Shown here: piece after piece, positions 5,666-11,165 of the stretch | Layout of the letters: the number at the start of each line of letters is the position of its first letter | Position numbering within the stretch: the stretch's first letter is position 1 | Assembly: GCA_964371745.1 (NCBI GenBank) | Contig: CAYJNS010000036.1 | Location: 1-11,165, forward strand | DNA length: 11,165 bases | Direction: 5' to 3' | Source: CAKOSP01 sp964371745 | Lineage (GTDB): Bacteria > Bacillota_I > Bacilli_A > RF39 > UBA660 | Position numbers and translations under genes: made by a program | The notes under the pieces: generated by a model | What the model was told of the DNA's origin: nothing | Database searches by the model: none | What the model saw: the letters and a program-made list of their open reading frames with translations, nothing else

Positions 5666-5685
5666 TAGGAGGAGAAAGAGAAGTT

Positions 5686-7026
5686 ATGCAAAAGAAAAAC
5701 GCAAAACAAAAAAGAAACATAAGAAATTTAGCTGCAGTAACAACGTTAACTGCGATTATCTTAATGGTTTCAACTTATGCATGGTTTATTGGTCTTGATG
5801 AAGTTACTGTAGAAGACTTTACAGTTAAAATTGCTGCTGTAGATGATTTATTATTATCTTTAGATGGTGAAACTTGGGAAGAAAATATTACAATAGACCC
5901 TGAAACAATTGAAACTGCTTATACTGGTGCTACTAACTCATGGACTGGTAGACAAGATGGTGTTGATGAAGATGGAGATGGAAACGATGATTTCGTTGGA
6001 CTTATCCCTATGTCATCAATTGGGGAAATGGATGAAACTGCTTCAAGAATGGTATTATTTGAAAAAGCAAGTTTAACTGCTGTTCCGCCACTTGGAACAA
6101 GATTAATGGCATCACGTGCTAATAACTATCAAGATGCTGATGATACTACTGATGGTCATCAACCAGTTGATGAAATTGATGGTTATATAGCTTTTGATTT
6201 ATTCGTTAAAAACTATACTGGGGCTCAATATATTGAAACTTTAAATACTGCTGATGAAGAAGCGATTTATTTAATTGATGAATCTAATGTAGCTGTTACG
6301 CTTACTGGTGATACTGTAAATGGTGTTGCTGGTACAACTGATGCTGCTGAAGATGCAATTAGACAAGCTTCAGGTATTGAAAACTCAGTACGTGTTGCAT
6401 TTGCACAAGTAGGACGTGTTATTGGTACTGAAACTGATGTTCCAACAATTACTGGTATTACATGTAATGGTGCTGCTGGTACTGTAACTGATGGTGTAAC
6501 TGGTATTTGTAGAACTGCAAGTATTTGGGAACCAAATGATACTGCACACGTTGAAGGAGCAATAAATTATTATAACTATAACTGTGGTTTAAGAGGAGAT
6601 GCAGCTAATGTAACAACTGCTAATGCTAAAGGTTGTGAAACTGTTGCTAATAGTACATTCCACGAAACTTATGCTGTTGCAACTGATATTGAATCAAGAT
6701 ATGATGTAAATATTTATGATGGTGGATATAATGGATTTGCTGTTCCAACTGTTCCAGAATTTGAAACAGATGGTACTACTGAAATGCCAAATTATGGAGA
6801 TCCAGTACTTGTAAATGTTGATACATTCACAGATACAGAAAAATTACTTAATGCTGATGAAAGACCATCTATTATGACACTTGCACCAAACAGTATTACA
6901 AAAATTAGAATATATGTTTATTTAGAAGGTCAAGACATAGATAACTATGACTGGGCTATTGAAGGAAAACAAATAACTGTTGACTTCGGATTCAGTAAAC
7001 AAATATATGAAACAACTACACCATAA
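5686..7026 (+). CDS. SipW-dependent-type surface protein, STYAWF signal, paralogue 1, 446 aa
   Basis: Lys/Arg-rich N-region (MQKKNAKQKRNIRN), hydrophobic core to residue 28, then STYAWF (29-34), a SipW-type signal end. The mature protein has conserved blocks in the same order as the next gene: LLLSLDGETW (about 55-64), TNSWTG, YIAFDLFVKNYTGAQYIE, GIENSVRVAFAQVGRV, ITGITC...TGICRxAxIWEPN, and APNSITKIRIYVYLEGQDIDN...ITVDFGF near the end. Four cysteines (260, 275, 300, 317) have counterparts in paralogue 2. A DEDGDGNDDF insert at 94-103 looks like a calcium-binding DxDxDG loop and is missing from the other two paralogues. Acidic, with very few Lys in the mature part. AGGAGG at 5668-5673 is a strong ribosome binding site. 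Probably a fibre- or coat-forming subunit; that function is inferred from the signal type and locus. Confidence 0.85.
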   Translation: MQKKNAKQKRNIRNLAAVTTLTAIILMVSTYAWFIGLDEVTVEDFTVKIAAVDDLLLSLDGETWEENITIDPETIETAYTGATNSWTGRQDGVDEDGDGNDDFVGLIPMSSIGEMDETASRMVLFEKASLTAVPPLGTRLMASRANNYQDADDTTDGHQPVDEIDGYIAFDLFVKNYTGAQYIETLNTADEEAIYLIDESNVAVTLTGDTVNGVAGTTDAAEDAIRQASGIENSVRVAFAQVGRVIGTETDVPTITGITCNGAAGTVTDGVTGICRTASIWEPNDTAHVEGAINYYNYNCGLRGDAANVTTANAKGCETVANSTFHETYAVATDIESRYDVNIYDGGYNGFAVPTVPEFETDGTTEMPNYGDPVLVNVDTFTDTEKLLNADERPSIMTLAPNSITKIRIYVYLEGQDIDNYDWAIEGKQITVDFGFSKQIYETTTP

Positions 7027-7051
7027 TAAAATAATATAGAAGGAGAAAAAT

Positions 7052-8371
7052 ATGAAAAAGAAAAATAAAAAAATCCAAAATATACTTATTTTTGCTGGCT
7101 TTAGTGCAATTATATTAATTGTTTCAACTTATGCATGGTTCATTGGTCTTGATGAAGTAACAGTAAGTGAATTCCAAGTGGAAATTGCTTCAACTGATAA
7201 TTTATTAGTTTCATTAAATGGTGAAACATGGGCTGAATCAATTTCAATTACTGAAGGAACATGGGAAGCGTACAATGATACAACTCCTACAGCAAGTCAA
7301 GTATATACAGGACATACAAATAGTTGGGGTGGAAACGGTTTAAAACCAATTTCAACTGTTGGTGATATCGATTTAACAACTTCAAAACTACAATTATTTG
7401 AAAGAGGAAGTTATACACATACTGGTGGTGGATTTAGACTAGTTGCTGATAGACTAGAAAATAACACTGCTGGACAAGCTTCAACTGAAGTAGATGGATA
7501 TGTTGCATTTGATTTATTCATTAAAAATACTGGTGGAGCACAATATTTAGAAGATTATAATACAGATGATGAAGAAAAAATATATTTACTTACTGATTCA
7601 GGAGTTGAAGTTGCAGCTGCTGGAACATTAGGCGGGACTGATGGAACTACTGATTTAGGATATATTGGTGAAGCTGGTCATGGTATTGAAAACTCAGTAC
7701 GTGTTGCATTTGCACAAATCGGACGTGTTGATGCTACTACTGAAACAGCATCACTTATTACTGGTATTACTTGTGGAGCTACTGTTGGTGATGATGCTCA
7801 TGCAACTACTGGTGTAACAGGTATTTGTAGAGATGCAACTATTTGGGAACCAAACGAAAGAAATCATGAAGACAATGCTATAACTTGGTTTAATACGTAT
7901 TGTGATAATAGAGATGTAGATGCAGCAGATGCTTCAGTTTATACTGATACTGCTTGTGAAGTTTCAACACCAGATACTGGTGATGATGGGGACTTTACTG
8001 ATGGTAATGTTGAACCTGGATTTGCAGCTTTTGCTGATGATTTAGAACTTGATACATGGGCTGTAAGTGGAGAAATTACTTCAGCTAATAGATTTGATAT
8101 CTATGATGGTCATAATACATTTGATCCAATCGCTGCTGGTACATTAGTTGAAAATGTTGAAACATTTACTGATGCAGAAAAATTAATTACTGGTACTGAT
8201 AGACCTGAATTTATGAGTATTGCACCAAATAGTATTACAAAAATAAGAGTATATGTTTACCTTGAAGGTAATGATTTAGATAACATGGACTTAGCTCATG
8301 CTGGACAACAAATACTTGTTAACTTTGGATTTACTAAACAACAACTTGAACCAACAGACTTTACACCATAA
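7052..8371 (+). CDS. SipW-dependent-type surface protein, STYAWF signal, paralogue 2, 439 aa
   Basis: Close tandem copy of the preceding gene. MKKKNKKIQN, hydrophobic core, STYAWF at 25-30, then IGLDEVTV, identical to paralogue 1. Shared blocks follow in the same order, including LLVSLNGETW, YVAFDLFIKNTGGAQYLE, GIENSVRVAFAQIGRV, TGICRDATIWEPN and APNSITKIRVYVYLEGNDLDN. Cysteines 241, 259, 284 and 302 match the four of paralogue 1 with similar spacing. It lacks the DxDxDG insert but has a longer acidic segment after the last cysteine (DTGDDGDFTDGN). Codons are mostly those ending in T/A with some C-ending Asn/Phe codons, in keeping with good expression. AGAAGGAG at 7038-7045 precedes the ATG; the gap to the upstream stop is 25 bases. 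After it comes a 94-base spacer with a long hairpin. Confidence 0.85.
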   Translation: MKKKNKKIQNILIFAGFSAIILIVSTYAWFIGLDEVTVSEFQVEIASTDNLLVSLNGETWAESISITEGTWEAYNDTTPTASQVYTGHTNSWGGNGLKPISTVGDIDLTTSKLQLFERGSYTHTGGGFRLVADRLENNTAGQASTEVDGYVAFDLFIKNTGGAQYLEDYNTDDEEKIYLLTDSGVEVAAAGTLGGTDGTTDLGYIGEAGHGIENSVRVAFAQIGRVDATTETASLITGITCGATVGDDAHATTGVTGICRDATIWEPNERNHEDNAITWFNTYCDNRDVDAADASVYTDTACEVSTPDTGDDGDFTDGNVEPGFAAFADDLELDTWAVSGEITSANRFDIYDGHNTFDPIAAGTLVENVETFTDAEKLITGTDRPEFMSIAPNSITKIRVYVYLEGNDLDNMDLAHAGQQILVNFGFTKQQLEPTDFTP

Positions 8372-8402
8372 TAGTAAATACATATTAAAACTTTAAAATA
8401 AA

Positions 8403-8452
8403 TAAGTTAGGATAAAAGGGGTAACCTAATGGTTACTCCTTAATCTTACTTA
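8403..8452 (+). promoter_or_regulatory. Long intercistronic hairpin with anti-SD arm before paralogue 3
   Basis: Core stem GGGGTAACC/GGTTACTCC (8418-8426 with 8431-8439, one G-U pair) around TAAT. It extends outward imperfectly through TAAGTTAGGATAA and TTAATCTTACTTA with two mismatches, a G-U pair and a 2-base bulge. No T-run follows, so it is not a simple terminator. The 3' arm holds CTCCTTA (8436-8442), which can instead pair with TAAGGGG (8454-8460), the ribosome binding site of the next gene. The 5' arm carries an identical AAGGGG (8416-8421) that occupies it in the long hairpin. Confidence 0.6.
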
Positions 8453-8465
8453 ATAAGGGGAAGTT

Positions 8466-9530
8466 ATGAATAAAAAGAAAGTTACTACTACAAAGAATAA
8501 TAAAAAACAATTAAACATAAAAAGGAGAAAAATTAATTTTAATCTATTATTAATTGTTGCTTTTTGTGTTGGATTAATCACAATATATGTAACTTATGCT
8601 TGGTTTTCATCTTCACTTAATGCTACGGTAGAATTTGTTAAGTTTACTGTTAATAGAGAAACTGGTTTATATATATCTCTTGATGGAGAAACATATGGTA
8701 GTGAAATTGTTGTAACACAAGATGATGTTATAAATGGTATTTCTGATGTATATGAGAACCATAATAATAAATGGGTTCCAAAAGGTCTTATTCCAACTTC
8801 TTCAATTGGTAAACTAAATCCTAATGATGAATATTTTACTTTTTTTCAAAATGAAGTATTAAATAAGGGTGATGGGTCAACAACAAGGCGTTATTTAGAT
8901 ACATTTATTTATGATGAAGTTAACGAACCTGCGAGTGATTTTATAGCGTTTGATATATTCTTAAAAAATATAAGTAATTCAAATATTAGTGACAATTTAT
9001 ATTTAGATGAAGGTACAGGTGTTTATTTAAATGAAGGATATGAAGCTGATATACCTGGTTTATTTAACTCTCTAAGAATAGGATTTTCAACAAATGGATT
9101 TACTGATGATGTTAGAGCTAGTGCAGATGTATATCAAAATTTAGAATGTGATAATAATTGCTATCAAGCTATATATGAGCCTAATAGTACAGCTCATTCT
9201 TATCAATCTATTGGAAGAGTAGGACTTTTGGGAATTGATATGGAAGATGGAGAGCACTATCCAACATATGCTGTAATTGCTGAAGGAAAAGGATTATATC
9301 ATGATAATGGTCATGGTAATATACCACTTGATACAGAGTATTTTGAAGAGCAAGAAACTATTACTGATATAGAAAACAGTTTATTTGAAATTCCGCATGG
9401 AGTTACTAAGGTTAGAGTTTATATTTGGATTGAAGGCCAAGATTTAGATAATTTAGAGAGTTATTCAACAGGTGGATCATTTAATGTTACTTTAAATTTA
9501 CGTAAAGATTACGCTGGTTACGGGTTATAA
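8466..9530 (+). CDS. SipW-dependent-type surface protein, VTYAWF signal, divergent paralogue 3, 354 aa
   Basis: Longer basic N-region (Lys/Arg/Asn-rich to about residue 25), hydrophobic core 26-41, then VTYAWF (42-47). It keeps the family blocks in order but is more divergent and about 85-90 residues shorter: LYISLDGETYG, KGLIPTSSIGKLN, FIAFDIFLKNISN, LFNSLRIGFS, IYEPNSTAH (compare IWEPN) and GVTKVRVYIWIEGQDLDN near the C-terminus. Only two mature cysteines are found (228, 232; C-x3-C) in place of the four-cysteine region. Codon use is closer to the genome average than in paralogues 1 and 2. The ribosome binding site AAGGGG (8455-8460) can be masked by the upstream hairpin's 3' arm, so its level may be set separately from the first two. 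The C-terminus ends in RKDYAGYGL with no anchor. The next gene follows by 13 bases. Confidence 0.83.
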   Translation: MNKKKVTTTKNNKKQLNIKRRKINFNLLLIVAFCVGLITIYVTYAWFSSSLNATVEFVKFTVNRETGLYISLDGETYGSEIVVTQDDVINGISDVYENHNNKWVPKGLIPTSSIGKLNPNDEYFTFFQNEVLNKGDGSTTRRYLDTFIYDEVNEPASDFIAFDIFLKNISNSNISDNLYLDEGTGVYLNEGYEADIPGLFNSLRIGFSTNGFTDDVRASADVYQNLECDNNCYQAIYEPNSTAHSYQSIGRVGLLGIDMEDGEHYPTYAVIAEGKGLYHDNGHGNIPLDTEYFEEQETITDIENSLFEIPHGVTKVRVYIWIEGQDLDNLESYSTGGSFNVTLNLRKDYAGYGL

Positions 9531-9543
9531 AAAGGAGAATAAA

Positions 9544-9696
9544 ATGGATAAAAAGGAAAATGGCAAAACTGATTTTGATTTATCAGTATTAAGTTATAAA
9601 GAATTAATTGATTTGAATTATTTAATTGAAGATTTTGTTGAAGAAATGGATTCTTTAAAAGCTAAACTTGAAAAAGAGGAGGGCTCAGATGACTAA
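9544..9696 (+). CDS. Small acidic helical protein, 50 aa, unknown function
   Basis: Open frame from ATG 9544 with AAAAGGAG at 9530-9537, 13 bases after paralogue 3. The product starts MDKKENGKTDFDLSVLSYKE, followed by an amphipathic acidic helix (ELIDLNYLIEDFVEEMDSL) and a charged end (KAKLEKEEGSDD). No signal or membrane segment, so it is cytosolic and probably a short coiled coil. Its stop overlaps the next start by 8 bases, and the next gene's ribosome binding site lies within it, which argues for translational coupling and a shared task with that gene. No family recognised. Confidence 0.72.
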   Translation: MDKKENGKTDFDLSVLSYKELIDLNYLIEDFVEEMDSLKAKLEKEEGSDD

Positions 9697-11165
9697 TTTT
9701 TTAACTTATATACAAAAAGATATTGAACTTAAAAAAGAAATCTTATCAGCTATGCCAACTAAGACTAAAACAAATCAAAAAGCATTAAAAGATAAAATTA
9801 ATGAGTTTAATAAAAAATATAATGAATATATGCAAAACATAAGAAAATATATTGATGTTAAAAGTAAATCTATTGATATAACTGATAATACTGTATTATC
9901 TAATCAAGAAGTAGATATATTTAAAAAAAGAATAATTGAATTACATGAACTAAAAAAAATATTAAATCCAATTAATACATTTTATGAAAAATTAGAATTT
10001 GATTTATTACTTTCGGAAATTCAACATTATTCTGATTTCGATTTTGTAACTATGAATGAAATTATTAAAAAGTTTGCAGATAAATTTAATATGATTAATG
10101 TAAAACTTACTAGTAATGATTTTACCGTAACAAGTTATGTAAATGAATATATGGATAGTTTATTTAAAGCAATTGAACAAGGTGATACAAAATATAGAAG
10201 TGTTGAACCTATCTTTGAAAAAATATATTGGGTAAATCCCGCTATAATAAAACATATAGAGCTTAACTTTAGACAATTAATAAAAAAACACGAAAAAAGT
10301 TTTAATATTGCACTTACTAAATTACAAGATGAAATAAAAACTAAGGTTGGTATATTTAACTATGAAGAATGTGTTAAAGAACTTAAATTTAAACATCATG
10401 AATTTATTAATTCAAGAAGAGAATCTATTAGTGATATAATAAATGCATCTATTGATAAAAAAATAGATATTAATGATTATTTTAGAACTAGTAAAACATT
10501 TCAATCAGCATTTACTAATTTAGTAATACCTAGAGAAAATTTAGATGGTGAAGATTCTGATGAAAAAACAAAAACAAAATTACATAGCGATTTAAAAAGA
10601 CTTAAAAATATTATTGAAGAATATAAATCTTATATAGAATTTATTCCATTTGTTGAATATTCTAAAGAAATGTTAAAGTCATTTAAAAATGAAAAAACTT
10701 TAAGTGATATTGAAAATGAAATTGAAACAGTTGAAAATGAGATTAATGAAATTAATAAAGTAATATTCGGTGCAGAGGGATTAAATTTTAACATTAAAAA
10801 GAAATTATTTGGTTCTAAAAATAAAACTAATGTTGATAAACCTGTAAAACAGTTAAAAATAGATTTAATAGTTTTAGCTGATAAATTATTAGAACTTTAT
10901 AAATATATAGATTCAATGAAGTTTTTAACAGTAACTAAAAAGTTAGTTAATGAATATGTAACTTTAGATGATTTCTTAAATTTATATTATGGATTTGATT
11001 ATTTTAAGAAAAAAGGCTTAAAAAATACATTTAAAACAACAAATTATGATGAATTAATGGCAATTACAAAAAGGTTCAATGAATTTTGTGGTAATCCAAA
11101 TAATGTAGTTATATCATCAGTGCCAATATATTCTGATTATGATGTAACAAAAGTAATAATTAATA
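9689..11165 (+). CDS. Long Lys/Glu/Asn-rich helical protein, unknown function (3' partial)
   Basis: Open frame from ATG 9689 to the right edge with no stop, 492 complete codons visible. The start overlaps the previous stop (ATGACTAA) and has GAGGAGGG at 9676-9683. No signal peptide, membrane span, Walker A or other enzyme motif is visible. The sequence is mostly predicted helix, with heptad-like acidic/basic runs around nt 10700-10770 (SDIENEIETVENEINEINK) and near the N-terminus (KKEILSAMPTKTKTNQKALK). Likely a cytosolic coiled-coil or scaffold-type protein. Being translationally coupled to the 50-aa gene and co-transcribed with surface-protein genes, it may act in their regulation, export or assembly, or may simply share the promoter. 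I do not recognise a family. Codon use is AT-rich, like the start of the window. Confidence 0.8.
   Translation, partial: MTNFLTYIQKDIELKKEILSAMPTKTKTNQKALKDKINEFNKKYNEYMQNIRKYIDVKSKSIDITDNTVLSNQEVDIFKKRIIELHELKKILNPINTFYEKLEFDLLLSEIQHYSDFDFVTMNEIIKKFADKFNMINVKLTSNDFTVTSYVNEYMDSLFKAIEQGDTKYRSVEPIFEKIYWVNPAIIKHIELNFRQLIKKHEKSFNIALTKLQDEIKTKVGIFNYEECVKELKFKHHEFINSRRESISDIINASIDKKIDINDYFRTSKTFQSAFTNLVIPRENLDGEDSDEKTKTKLHSDLKRLKNIIEEYKSYIEFIPFVEYSKEMLKSFKNEKTLSDIENEIETVENEINEINKVIFGAEGLNFNIKKKLFGSKNKTNVDKPVKQLKIDLIVLADKLLELYKYIDSMKFLTVTKKLVNEYVTLDDFLNLYYGFDYFKKKGLKNTFKTTNYDELMAITKRFNEFCGNPNNVVISSVPIYSDYDVTKVIIN

Noticed and set aside
5521..5798. Minus-strand 62-aa and plus-strand 73-aa frames around the 5665/5686 junction
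   Set aside because: Both lie across well-supported genes in other frames; their composition (Lys-rich or Ser/Pro-rich) is that of shadow translation.
8403..8452. Hairpin as a Rho-independent terminator
   Set aside because: No T-run after the 3' arm, and the downstream genes have no separate promoter that I can find.
2333..11165. LPxTG sorting signals or C-terminal anchors on the secreted proteins
   Set aside because: None of the C-termini shows an LPxTG-hydrophobic-basic tail; attachment, if any, must be by assembly or by the anchored member.
1..11165. CRISPR arrays, tRNA/rRNA genes, insertion sequences
   Set aside because: No regularly spaced repeats, cloverleaf-like segments, transposase motifs or terminal inverted repeats were seen.

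Overview
The window is strongly AT-rich, with consensus Bacillota-type promoters (TTGACA/TATAAT, several with an extended TGn -10) and AAGGAG-type ribosome binding sites. Every Trp codon I read is TGG and every stop is TAA or TAG, so nothing points to a TGA=Trp code. This suggests a low-GC, Gram-positive-lineage bacterium (Bacilli or a deep Bacillota/Mollicutes-like gut lineage). The run of 26 Ns suggests a draft, possibly metagenome-derived, assembly. All genes lie on the + strand.

Region 1 (1-1550): a polysaccharide/teichoic-acid type ABC exporter. The permease is cut by the left edge; the ATPase follows one base later and ends in a terminator. Region 2 (1518-2260): two small units, a 23-residue hydrophobic peptide with a 101-aa cytosolic protein of unknown function, then a 60-aa single-membrane-span protein behind a fully consensus extended -10 promoter.

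Region 3 (about 2280-4172): two secreted beta-rich proteins whose N-termini end in SYAVF/TYAYF, the type of signal handled by the SipW signal peptidase in TasA/camelysin systems. The first has its N-terminus hidden by the N gap and carries a carboxypeptidase-regulatory-like domain. Region 4 (4203-4800): a separately transcribed SipW-like protein whose catalytic motifs look degenerate. Region 5 (4846 to the right edge): one long operon behind a strong promoter with tandem Spo0A-box-like repeats directly upstream. It encodes a membrane-anchored family member without a cleavage-type motif, three paralogues with (S/V)TYAWF signals, a 50-aa acidic protein, and a long Lys/Glu/Asn-rich helical protein that runs off the window.

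My reading, part known and part inference: this is a cell-surface fibre or coat locus related in logic to tapA-sipW-tasA, but with an expanded substrate set (six related secreted or anchored proteins), a divergent peptidase-like protein, a structured intercistronic element in front of the third paralogue, and two uncharacterised cytosolic genes at the operon end. Gaps between genes are all below 300 bases; each is described where it holds a signal.
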